Source: Candidatus Binatia bacterium
Lineage (GTDB): Bacteria; Desulfobacterota; Binatia; UBA12015
Direction: 5' to 3'
Assembly (NCBI GenBank): GCA_029248525.1
Contig: JAQWJE010000049.1
Span: 186,001 to 250,000, forward strand
DNA length: 64,000 bases
The translations under genes and the position numbers were made by a program. The notes beneath the pieces were generated by a model that did no database searches, was not told the origin of the DNA, and saw only the letters and a program-made list of their open reading frames with translations. This document shows, one piece after another, positions 9,200 to 17,139 of the stretch (position 1 is its first letter; each line of letters opens with the position of its first letter).

Positions 9200-10081
9200 T
9201 TATTGCTGGTAACGCGGTCCGAGTTCGCTCCAGTCCTTGGGGTACTTGCCGCCCTTTTCGTCGTAGCTCTGAAGGGCTTCGATATCCTGCTCCTTCTTCA
9301 GCAGGGCCCCGAGGAACGGAATGTGCGACTCGATCTTCTCCAGGGGCATTCCGGAGCTGAGCAGGGCGCTGATCCAGTCCACCAACTCCGAGGTGGAGGG
9401 CTTTTTGCGCAACTCGCTTTGCTCGCGGAGCCAGTAGAATTTGACCAGAACCTGATCGAGAAGTGCGGCATCGAGGTGCGGGTGGTGGACATCCACAATC
9501 TGCCGCATCAAATCGGGTTCCGGGAACTCGATGAAATGGAAGACGCACCGTCGCAGAAAGGCGTCCGGGAGTTCTTTTTCGTTGTTCGACGTGATCAGAA
9601 TCAGTGGACGCTTCCGAGCTGCGATTTCTTCGCCGGTCTCGGTGATGGTGAATCGCATTTCGTCGAGTTCGCGCAACAGATCATTCGGGAACTCGAGATC
9701 GGCCTTGTCGATTTCGTCAACCAAAACGACCTGTCGCTCGTCGGCGGCAAAAGCCTGCCCGAGCGGACCATGCTTGATGTACTTCCGGATATCGGAGACA
9801 TCTCCGCCGCCGAAGCGACTATCGTTCAACCGCTGGACCGTATCGTAAACGTAGAGGCCATCGACCGCCTTGCTGGTCGATTTGATATGCCACTGCAGCA
9901 GCGGCATTTTCAGACCTTCGGCGACGTGGCGCGCGAGCATCGTTTTCCCGGTTCCGGGTTCGCCCTTGATCAGCAAGGGGCGCTCGAGTGCAATGGCGCA
10001 GTTCACGGCATCTACCAACGGGCCCGAGGCAATATAGCCTTCGGTCCCCTGGAATTTCTGAAAATCGTTCTTTTCGGACAT
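9200..10081 (-). CDS. MoxR-family AAA+ ATPase
   Basis: A 293-residue AAA+ ATPase with Walker A GEPGTGKT at about residues 40-47, Walker B VVLVDEIDKAD, the sensor-1 segment LILITSNNEKELPDAF and an arginine-bearing DAFLRRC. MoxR proteins remodel or mature protein complexes together with VWA partners, here the CoxE-like product immediately downstream. The ATG start (MSEKNDF) has GGGAG about 10 bases upstream; an upstream TTG could add 12 residues. The next gene in this direction is 15 bases away, so the two form an operon. Confidence 0.92.
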   Translation of the reverse strand: MSEKNDFQKFQGTEGYIASGPLVDAVNCAIALERPLLIKGEPGTGKTMLARHVAEGLKMPLLQWHIKSTSKAVDGLYVYDTVQRLNDSRFGGGDVSDIRKYIKHGPLGQAFAADERQVVLVDEIDKADLEFPNDLLRELDEMRFTITETGEEIAARKRPLILITSNNEKELPDAFLRRCVFHFIEFPEPDLMRQIVDVHHPHLDAALLDQVLVKFYWLREQSELRKKPSTSELVDWISALLSSGMPLEKIESHIPFLGALLKKEQDIEALQSYDEKGGKYPKDWSELGPRYQQ

Positions 10082-10251
10082 GCTCTTTTTTCTCCCTTTG
10101 GATCGCGTGCTGTCCAAATCCCTAGCCCTCCCTCAGGAGGGTCGCAATGCCGGGGATTTTTCATCCCGAGAGCCTTCAGGGTGGGTTTTCTCGAATCCGA
10201 CAGGGTAGATTTGACTGTGCAATCGTCGCAGGCGCCGTCTATATTGCGTCA

Positions 10252-10938
10252 ATGGCAGGCGAGATTTCTCCCTATAAATGTGAGTTCATCGAGTTCATGG
10301 TCCGCTCCAAGGTTTTGACCTTCGGAGATTTTGTAACCAAGAGCGGACGAAAAACCCCCTATTTCGTAAATACGGGACGTTATCGGACGGGCGGCCAGCT
10401 GACGCGGCTATCGGAGTTTTATGCCCGCGCGATCCGCGACCAACTCGGGAGCGACTTCGACATTCTTTTTGGCCCGGCTTACAAGGGTATCCCTCTGGCT
10501 TCGGCTACCGCAATGACTCTGGTTCGGGATCACGGGCACGATGTGGGTTTCTGCTTCAATCGCAAGGAAGCCAAAGATCATGGTGAAGGCGGGGCGCTGG
10601 TTGGGTGCGTCCCCGAGGACGGCGACCGGATCGTGATCATCGAGGACGTCACCACTGCGGGCACCTCGATTCGAGAAACGGTCCCGGCCTTGCGTGCCGC
10701 AGCAAATATCAAGCTTTCGGGTCTGGTCGTTTCAGTGGATCGGATGGAGCGAGGGACCGGGGACGTGACCGCCCTGGCCGAGATCGCGTCGACCTGGGAG
10801 ATGCCGACGTTTGCCATTGTCACGGTCGAGGAGATCATGGACCACCTTCGGGGGCGCGAGGTCGATGGTGAGGTTGTGCTTGGTGAGGACAGCTACGAAC
10901 GCATGGTCGCTTATCGAGAAGAGTTCGGCCCTCGTTAA
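10252..10938 (+). CDS. pyrE: Orotate phosphoribosyltransferase
   Basis: A 228-residue type I phosphoribosyltransferase making OMP from orotate and PRPP in de novo pyrimidine synthesis. Visible are the orotate-binding FVTKSGRKTPYFVNTG, the FGPAYKGIPLA loop, the FNRKEAKDHGEGG flexible loop and the PRPP motif VIIEDVTTAGTS. The start is chosen because the family begins with this ISPYKCEFIEF-type helix. It has no ribosome-binding site. An in-frame ATG at 10147 follows GGAGGG with 5-base spacing and would add 35 residues unlike other PyrE proteins. pyrF lies 51 kb away at 61232. The stop shares TTAA with the opposing gene. Confidence 0.92.
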   Translation: MAGEISPYKCEFIEFMVRSKVLTFGDFVTKSGRKTPYFVNTGRYRTGGQLTRLSEFYARAIRDQLGSDFDILFGPAYKGIPLASATAMTLVRDHGHDVGFCFNRKEAKDHGEGGALVGCVPEDGDRIVIIEDVTTAGTSIRETVPALRAAANIKLSGLVVSVDRMERGTGDVTALAEIASTWEMPTFAIVTVEEIMDHLRGREVDGEVVLGEDSYERMVAYREEFGPR

Positions 10939-11729
10939 GTCCTCTTTCCCTTTGGTACGCTGAGAACGCGTGCGTTCCTGGCGAACGGAGCCAGAGGGAA
11001 TGGGAAGTGCTTGTCCCGATCCATGCTTCGGGCGTGAGCGCGAAGATTCGCCGTGCGCCCGAGCGTTTTCAGACCGCCGACAAGAAGTCTGTTCCAATCG
11101 GAAGGCATCTCGACCTCGAGACTCGCGGCGGGGAAAGCGCGCGCGAAGGATTGGCGTGTGGCCGCTTCCTCTCGTCGGGTGCGCAGAGAAACGTTGGCGG
11201 CGCAGATTCCTCCGGCGGTCAGGGATGCGGCCGCCAGAGAAAAGAAATCCGTCGAAGCGAAGCGGTCCGAGAGAGTCGGCCCATCGTATGCGTCGAGCAA
11301 GATGAAGTCATGGAGGTCGCGGTTGGATACGAGGTGAAGGATTGCGTCTGTGGTATGAATCCGAGTTTTCCTGCTCTCACGGATCCGAAAATGGGATTTC
11401 GCCAGCCCGACCACGCAGGGATCGATTTCGACGATATCGATCTCTATCCGCGGGTAGCGTTTGCGCAGAAAGCGCACGAAACCGCCTCCGCCAAGACCGA
11501 CGAGCAGGGCTCGTTTGGGCGGCGTGGCCAAAGAGAGTGCCCATCCCGCGGCGCGCAAATAGGCCGGGATCGGGCGTTCCGGCCTCGCCAGATCGACCCG
11601 ACTTTGCTCGACTTCATCCCGGGAGCCGAAGCGCATCGAGCGACGCGTCCCGCAGGCTTCCACGAAAATCGGACCGAACATTCCTGATTCGGTCGCGAGC
11701 AGACGTTTATTCTTGGTTGGCGAGGGCAT
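10935..11729 (-). CDS. Spermidine-synthase-like SAM-fold protein
   Basis: A 264-residue Rossmann-fold protein of the polyamine synthase/methyltransferase superfamily. The nucleotide-binding loop LLVGLGGGGFVRFL (about residues 95-108), the acidic VEIDPCVV after beta-2 and LLDAYDG after beta-4 follow spermidine synthase order. Many such proteins are SpeE-like without proven polyamine activity. I see no clear pair of catalytic Asp residues in the usual spacing, so the reaction is left open. It is convergent with pyrE and divergent from the second amidase across 107 bases. Confidence 0.72.
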   Translation of the reverse strand: MPSPTKNKRLLATESGMFGPIFVEACGTRRSMRFGSRDEVEQSRVDLARPERPIPAYLRAAGWALSLATPPKRALLVGLGGGGFVRFLRKRYPRIEIDIVEIDPCVVGLAKSHFRIRESRKTRIHTTDAILHLVSNRDLHDFILLDAYDGPTLSDRFASTDFFSLAAASLTAGGICAANVSLRTRREEAATRQSFARAFPAASLEVEMPSDWNRLLVGGLKTLGRTANLRAHARSMDRDKHFPFPLAPFARNARVLSVPKGKRT

Positions 11730-11836
11730 CGGAATCGGAGGGCAGCCTCGGTATGCCTATGCCGGGAGAACTTCGCAAGATTACGGATATCTCCTTTTGA
11801 TTGCGAGAGCCCTGCAGGTTTCGATAAGCGTTGGGT

Positions 11837-13267
11837 ATGACGTCGCAAGATCTGGAGTTTCTCGACATGGTCAGTCAGGCCGCCCTGGTTCGTTCGGGCG
11901 AAGTTTCCCCACTGGAGTTGGTCGATGCGACGATCGCGCGCGCGGAAGCACGCAATGAGTCCCTGAATGCGATCGTCCTTCCTTTTTACGAAGAGGCGCG
12001 GAAGCAGGCTGTCGGAGATCTTCCTGACGGTCCGCTTCGTGGCGTGCCTTTCCTGCTCAAGGATCTCGGCGGGCAGCTCGCGGGCGCTCCTCTGACGTGC
12101 GGAATGCGAGCCTTGCGTGATGCAGGTTGGCATGAGCCCGCCGACTCCTATTTCACAGCGAAACTCCGCGCGGCGGGCGTCTGTTTTATTGGCCGGAGCA
12201 ATTCACCGGAGCTGGGCCTCTATCCCGGGACTGAACCTGAGGCATGGGGTCCGACGCATAATCCCTGGAAGCGAGGCTACTCACCCGGCGGTTCGAGCGG
12301 CGGCTCGGCCGCGGCTGTTGCGGCGGGTATCGTATCCGCTGCGCATGCGAGTGACGGCGGCGGTTCGATCCGAATTCCCGCCAGCCATTGTGGTCTGGTG
12401 GGCCTGAAACCGACGCGTGGACGATCCTCGTTCGGGCCCTCTGCCGGAGACCGGTGGTCGGGTTTCTCCTGCGAAGGGTTTGTCACACGAACGGTCCGGG
12501 ATACCGCAACACTTCTGGATGCTGTTTCCGGTGCGATGCCGGGTGATCCACACGCCGCCCCGCGACCCGCGCGCCCCTTTGCCGAATCACTGGAGCCGGG
12601 ACGGCGTTTGCGAGTCGGGTTCATGACGACCGGACCTCGCGGAACGGAGGTGCATCCGGATGTTTTGCCGGCAGTTGAGGTTTGCGCAGCAGCACTTGAG
12701 GACCTGGGCCATCAAGTGGAACCGGCGTACCCCGACGCACTGGACGATCCACAAGCGATCCAGGCTTTCGTTGCCATTGTTGCCGCCAATATCGCGCATA
12801 CCGTCGACGTCTGGGGCGAGAAGCTGGGCCGAGTTCTCGGCGAAGATGATCTGGAGCCGCTGACTTGGGCCCTGGCGAATTCGGCGCGCAAGCGGACGAC
12901 TCTGGACTACCTGGAATCCCTCGATACCTTGAATGTGGTGTCTCGCGACCTGGCGGCTTGGTGGGATCAGGGTTTCGATCTTCTGCTCACACCATGCTCG
13001 GCCGAGCCACCGCCGCCCCATGGAACTTTTATTGCCACACCAGAGGAACCCTTCAGCGGGTTTACCCGCGCCGCCCCGTTCAGTATCTACACGGCGCCTT
13101 TCAATATGTCGGGACAGCCGGGGATCTCCCTTCCCTTGCATTGGACACCGTCCGGATTGCCGATCGGGAGTCACCTTGTGGCGAGATTTGGCGAAGAGGC
13201 TACCCTACTTTCGGTGGCGGCCGAATTGGAAGTTGCGATTCCCTGGGCGAACAAAAGACCGTCGTAA
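11837..13267 (+). CDS. Amidase signature family hydrolase (paralogue 2)
   Basis: A 476-residue amidase-signature enzyme and clear paralogue of the one at 5260. K75 in FLLKDLGG, cis-Ser S154 in GGSSGG and the nucleophile S177 in DGGGSIRIP form the triad. Shared segments with paralogue 1 include the LAGAP element, the AAWW region, APFNM-GQP and the SLPLH and GLPIG motifs near the C-terminus. The ATG start is at MTSQDLEF; an upstream TTG would add two residues. No strong ribosome-binding site is seen. Followed after 37 bases by a PaaI-type thioesterase on the same strand. Substrate unknown. Confidence 0.9.
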   Translation: MTSQDLEFLDMVSQAALVRSGEVSPLELVDATIARAEARNESLNAIVLPFYEEARKQAVGDLPDGPLRGVPFLLKDLGGQLAGAPLTCGMRALRDAGWHEPADSYFTAKLRAAGVCFIGRSNSPELGLYPGTEPEAWGPTHNPWKRGYSPGGSSGGSAAAVAAGIVSAAHASDGGGSIRIPASHCGLVGLKPTRGRSSFGPSAGDRWSGFSCEGFVTRTVRDTATLLDAVSGAMPGDPHAAPRPARPFAESLEPGRRLRVGFMTTGPRGTEVHPDVLPAVEVCAAALEDLGHQVEPAYPDALDDPQAIQAFVAIVAANIAHTVDVWGEKLGRVLGEDDLEPLTWALANSARKRTTLDYLESLDTLNVVSRDLAAWWDQGFDLLLTPCSAEPPPPHGTFIATPEEPFSGFTRAAPFSIYTAPFNMSGQPGISLPLHWTPSGLPIGSHLVARFGEEATLLSVAAELEVAIPWANKRPS

Positions 13268-13304
13268 CCGTGAAGCTGGACTCTTCGCGGGGTAAGGAAA
13301 CTTT

Positions 13305-13775
13305 ATGGATTTGAAACTCATCGCGCCCAACCGTGATCGTTTTCCGGACCTGCCCGAGGAGCGCAAGAAGTGGTGGGTCAAATTCCCGAACTTCAAGAAA
13401 CCGGTTTTTCCGAGTTATCTGGGGATTGAACTCGAAGAACTGCGCGAGGACTACGCCCGACTGAAACTCGGCTTTCGCGAGGAATGGACCCAACCCGCAG
13501 GTGTGGTGCATGGCGGCGTAATCGCTTCCTTGATTGATACCGTCGTCGTTCCGGCGATCGGTGCTGGTTACGAGGATCGCCCCGATCTTCTGACGATCAA
13601 CATGCAAGTGCAATATATGGGTGCCGTTGTGGAAAAGGATCTCTACGCGGAGGGGTGGGTTACGAAACGAGGTCGGACGGTCGTATTCGCCGAGGCTGCT
13701 GTTCGCGGCGCTGACGGCCGAATTGCGGCCACGGGGACTCTTGCGTACGCCATCCGGCATCGCCCCAAGTCCTGA
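13305..13775 (+). CDS. PaaI-family hotdog-fold thioesterase
   Basis: A 156-residue hotdog-fold protein that probably hydrolyses acyl-CoA thioesters. The core PAGVVHGGVIASLIDT (about residues 63-78) carries the HGG oxyanion turn and the acidic residue on the long helix used for catalysis in PaaI/YdiI proteins. The late GRTVVFAEAAVRGADGR strand pair is typical. A ribosome-binding site (AAGGA) sits 8 bases before the ATG. It lies between an amidase and a glutathione transferase, all on the plus strand. The acyl group is unknown. Confidence 0.85.
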   Translation: MDLKLIAPNRDRFPDLPEERKKWWVKFPNFKKPVFPSYLGIELEELREDYARLKLGFREEWTQPAGVVHGGVIASLIDTVVVPAIGAGYEDRPDLLTINMQVQYMGAVVEKDLYAEGWVTKRGRTVVFAEAAVRGADGRIAATGTLAYAIRHRPKS

Positions 13776-13837
13776 TTCTCATATCTGTCGGCGCGGGATG
13801 CGCTGGTCGCGGAAGACAGCGAACGAAAGGAAGTTTG

Positions 13838-14677
13838 ATGAGTGATTCGACCTACACGCCCCCTGAAGTCTGGAAATGGGATGCCGAGAGCGGGGGGCGG
13901 TTCGCGAATATCAACCGGCCGATCGCCGGTTCGATGGAGGACAAGGAGCTGCCGGTCGGCGAGCACCCTCTGCAGCTTTATTCATTGGGTACACCCAATG
14001 GTGTGAAGGTGACGGTGTTGCTCGAGGAGCTTTTGGCTTTGGGGCATGACGGGGCCGAGTACGACGCCTACCTGATCAATATTGGAAAGGGAGATCAATT
14101 CGGCAGCGGGTTTGTCGCGGCAAATCCGAACTCCAAAATCCCCGCACTGGTCGATCGGAGCACTTCTCCGCCGACGCGAGTTTTCGAGTCGGGCGCCATC
14201 TTGATGTATCTCGCGGAAAAGTTTGATGCCTTTTTGCCGGTTGCGGCGTCGGCACGAGCCGAAGTTCTTTCGTGGCTCTTCTGGCAAATGGGAAGTACGC
14301 CGTATCTCGGTGGAGGCTTCGGACATTTCTACGCCTATGCCCCCGAAAAGTTCGAGTACCCGATCGATCGATTCGCCATGGAGGTAAAGCGCCAGCTCGA
14401 TGTGCTGGATCGCAATCTGGCGGATCGTCGGTTTCTTGGTGGCGACGATTATACGATTGCGGATATCGCGACCTGCCCCTGGTACGGCAGCCTTGTTTTG
14501 CACGACCTCTATAAAGCCGAGGTTTTCCTCGAAACGAAGTCGTATGTGAACGTCGTGCGTTGGGCAACGGAGGTCGAAGCCAGGCCGGGTTACCAGCGTG
14601 GGCAGTTGGTGAACCGACCTTGGGCACCTGAGGGCAAGGGTCTGGCCGAGCGCCATAGCGCCAGCGATTTCGATTAG
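13838..14677 (+). CDS. yghU: YghU-type glutathione S-transferase
   Basis: A 279-residue thioredoxin-fold/helical transferase closely resembling E. coli YghU over its whole length. The N-terminal cap reads VWKWD...FANINRPIAG, followed by LPVGEHPLQLYSLGTPNG, NPNSKIPAL for glutathione binding, RVFESGAILMYLAEKF, GGGFGHFYAYAP and the closing ERH.ASDF. YghU has disulfide-bond reductase and organic hydroperoxidase activity and binds two glutathiones, using backbone and Thr/Asn contacts rather than a classic Ser or Tyr. The start ATG follows GAAAGGAAG. The C-terminus touches the opposing amidohydrolase gene. Confidence 0.93.
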   Translation: MSDSTYTPPEVWKWDAESGGRFANINRPIAGSMEDKELPVGEHPLQLYSLGTPNGVKVTVLLEELLALGHDGAEYDAYLINIGKGDQFGSGFVAANPNSKIPALVDRSTSPPTRVFESGAILMYLAEKFDAFLPVAASARAEVLSWLFWQMGSTPYLGGGFGHFYAYAPEKFEYPIDRFAMEVKRQLDVLDRNLADRRFLGGDDYTIADIATCPWYGSLVLHDLYKAEVFLETKSYVNVVRWATEVEARPGYQRGQLVNRPWAPEGKGLAERHSASDFD

Positions 14678-16398
14678 TCGAGAGGTGTCACTGTCCGAGT
14701 GTCGCGTCCCGAGCGCAGGAGTTGTCCGGGGATCGCTCCAGTTTCCTGACCGTCGCGGACAATTTCGCGCCCATTGACAAAGACGTGCCGGATGCCTTCG
14801 GATGCGGCAAATAGGCGGTCGCAGTTACCCGGCAAATCTGTCCGGTTTTTGATCGGCCCCGAGGCGATAGTCGCGGGGTCAAAAACCACGATATCGGCAT
14901 GCCAGCCTTCCTCGAGTCGGCCGCGCTCGCGCAGTCCGAAGAGTCGAGCGGGCTTGTCGGTCATGAGTTGAATGGCTTCCTCCAAAGGAAAGAGGCCACG
15001 GTCGCGAACAATATCCCCGAGGAATCCGGTCGGATAGGAAGCACCACACATGCGGTCGAGGTGGGCCCCGGCATCCGATCCTCCGATCAAGGCGCGCTCG
15101 TCACGCCAGACTTCCGCGCGCATTTTCCAGCTGGCCTCATCGTCGTCGGGGGGAAGTGGCCAGAGGCCTGTCTCCAATCCGTCCGCGCATACGATATCGA
15201 AAAGCGTATCCTGCTCGCTTTGTCCGCGGGTTTTGGCGATCTCCTCGATCGTCTTTCCGAAGAGTCCTTCATTTTCCGCAGAGACAGTATCACCGATCAC
15301 ATAGGCGCCCCAGCGTGACAGTGCGGTCAGGACGCCGGCCCGTGGATCTCTTGCCATCTCGTCCATCTGTCGGCGTGTTTCGGGATCGCGCAGGCGCTCG
15401 ATTCTCTCGGGAACCGGCAACTGCATGATCGGCTCCCATCCCGGAATCAGGAAGAGGGCACAATGGTCGAGAAAGCTCATTTTCAGGCCGCCGATGGTCG
15501 GCATTGTGAGCGCCATGATCCGTGCGCCCTTCGCCTTGGCCTTGCTTCCGGCTTCAAGTTGATGCTGATGACGATCCGGATCCGTAGCCCCCACGCCCAT
15601 CACATTCCAGTTGATCGGACGGTTGGCGGCCAGCGACATATCGATCAGGAGATCGGTTTCGCGATCGGTGAATTTCCCCAGACAACCATCCACGATCACC
15701 TCGAGGGTTGTCCCTTCATGGTCTCGGCAAACGCCGGCAAGCGCTATGATTTCCTCGGCCGAAGCAAACCGGGAAGCCACGTAGTTCCCGTCGCCGTCCT
15801 GGTGAGTATGCGCCTGAGTGGTGGAAAATCCGATTCCGCCCGCCGTGATGGCCTCACGGAGCAGGGCTTTCATCTCCTCGACTTGGGCAGGCGTTGCCTC
15901 ATTGCCCGTGGCGGCGGTCCCCATGACCAGCCGACGAATCTGGCAATGGCCCACAAGGAAGGCTGCATTACAGGCAATTTTTCCGTCGAGGCGATCGAGG
16001 TACTCCCCGAAGGTTTTCCAATTCCAGTCGATGCCTTCCTCGAGAGTCTTGAGAGGCATGCCCTCGACTTTGGCCATCATGCGACGCGTATAGTCAGCAC
16101 CTTCCTCGCCGAGAGGGGCGAGACCGAAACCGCAATTGCCTCCGATCACGGTGGTCACGCCGTGGAGCGTCGAGGGGGTGGCGAAGGGGTCCCAGAGAAG
16201 CTGAGCATCGTAATGGGTGTGGGGGTCCACAAAGCCGGGAGCAACGACGCAGTCGGACGCGTCGATCGTTTCGGCTGCGGTTTCGGTAATTTTGCCGATC
16301 TGGACAATTCTGCCCGTTCGGATCCCCAAATCAGCAGCGAAGCGCGGGGCGCCACTTCCATCGACAACCATTCCGTTTTTGATCAGCAAATCCAGCAT
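14674..16398 (-). CDS. N-acyl-D-amino-acid deacylase family amidohydrolase
   Basis: A 574-residue metal-dependent amidohydrolase of the D-aminoacylase group. An N-terminal beta-sandwich (MLDLLIKNGMVVDGSGAPRF) is followed by the metal-binding VDPHTHYDAQLLWDP, TTVIGGNCGFGLAPL with the Cys ligand typical of D-aminoacylases, and GGSDAGAHLDRMCGA carrying the catalytic Asp. The C-terminal DIVVFDP-type strand and FVNGREIVRDG close the sandwich. These enzymes release D-amino acids from N-acyl forms; some act on N-acyl-D-glutamate or related amides. The start is set at the canonical MLDLLIKNG. Confidence 0.88.
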   Translation of the reverse strand: MLDLLIKNGMVVDGSGAPRFAADLGIRTGRIVQIGKITETAAETIDASDCVVAPGFVDPHTHYDAQLLWDPFATPSTLHGVTTVIGGNCGFGLAPLGEEGADYTRRMMAKVEGMPLKTLEEGIDWNWKTFGEYLDRLDGKIACNAAFLVGHCQIRRLVMGTAATGNEATPAQVEEMKALLREAITAGGIGFSTTQAHTHQDGDGNYVASRFASAEEIIALAGVCRDHEGTTLEVIVDGCLGKFTDRETDLLIDMSLAANRPINWNVMGVGATDPDRHQHQLEAGSKAKAKGARIMALTMPTIGGLKMSFLDHCALFLIPGWEPIMQLPVPERIERLRDPETRRQMDEMARDPRAGVLTALSRWGAYVIGDTVSAENEGLFGKTIEEIAKTRGQSEQDTLFDIVCADGLETGLWPLPPDDDEASWKMRAEVWRDERALIGGSDAGAHLDRMCGASYPTGFLGDIVRDRGLFPLEEAIQLMTDKPARLFGLRERGRLEEGWHADIVVFDPATIASGPIKNRTDLPGNCDRLFAASEGIRHVFVNGREIVRDGQETGAIPGQLLRSGRDTRTVTPLD

Positions 16399-16502
16399 GG
16401 GGCCGATTCGAGCAAATCCCCGCCCCAACTGCCAGCGGGGCCCGGGAAAATCTGATCCGGGGCGTGCAATTATGCGCGAGTAAATGTTAACGCGAAGGTA
16501 CA

Positions 16503-17018
16503 ATGAGTAATCCAATAGCGACTTGTGAGACGACCTTGGGCACCTTCGAAGTGGAGCTTTTTCTCGAAGAGATGCCGATTACGGCCCAGAACTGGATCGA
16601 TTTGGCGAAAAGCGGGTTTTACGACGGCCTGCATTTCCATCGAGTGATCAATGGCTTCATGTGCCAGTTCGGCTGCCCGCACAGCCGGGATCCGCAGAGC
16701 CCGAGTGCCGGGACCGGTGGCCCGCCGCATGGAACCATCGAGGACGAGCACCCCGAGGCCTATAAATTCTCGAATGAGCCGGGGACACTTTCGATGGCGA
16801 ACACCGGACGTCCCAATAGCGGCGGTTCGCAGTTCTTCATCAACACAGCGAACAACGCATACCTGGACTTTTTCTCCCCGGGTGCGTCCAAGCACCCCGT
16901 CTTTGCCCGGATTTCCTCCGGGATGGATGTGATCCAGAAAATCGAAAAGACCCCGACCGACGGTTCGGATCGTCCGACCACGCCGGTCGAGATGATCAAA
17001 GTGACCATCGCCGAGTAG
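16503..17018 (+). CDS. ppiB: Cyclophilin-type peptidyl-prolyl cis-trans isomerase
   Basis: A 171-residue cytoplasmic cyclophilin that speeds proline isomerisation. Family motifs include [19 protein letters not shown] with the catalytic His-Arg pair, [12 protein letters not shown] with the substrate-binding Gln-Phe-Phe, and [14 protein letters not shown]. It has an insertion with Cys and His residues after the first motif ([13 protein letters not shown]). No signal peptide is present. AAGG lies 6 bases before the ATG. A perfect 12-bp hairpin follows the stop. Confidence 0.93.
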   Translation: MSNPIATCETTLGTFEVELFLEEMPITAQNWIDLAKSGFYDGLHFHRVINGFMCQFGCPHSRDPQSPSAGTGGPPHGTIEDEHPEAYKFSNEPGTLSMANTGRPNSGGSQFFINTANNAYLDFFSPGASKHPVFARISSGMDVIQKIEKTPTDGSDRPTTPVEMIKVTIAE

Positions 17019-17025
17019 CGCGCAT

Positions 17026-17065
17026 CTCCCGAACTCCGGCGATCCGCTGGAGTTCGGGAGCGTTT
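17026..17065 (+). terminator. Hairpin terminator after ppiB
   Basis: CTCCCGAACTCC (17026-17037) pairs perfectly with GGAGTTCGGGAG (17049-17060) around an 11-base loop, followed by CGTTTACT. It begins 8 bases after the ppiB stop. The T-run is short, so it may be partly Rho-assisted. It insulates ppiB from the large carboxylase gene. Confidence 0.65.
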
Positions 17066-17139
17066 ACTCTGCTGGATCTGTTGGTCCAGATCGAGTACCG
17101 ATTCCCTAGGTTGGAACGCGAGACTGGGGAGGAGGTCCG

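Noticed and set aside
10126-10141. Small CCCTCC/GGAGGG hairpin before pyrE
   Set aside because: The 6-bp stem overlaps the ribosome-binding-like GGAGGG; too short for a firm riboswitch or attenuator call.
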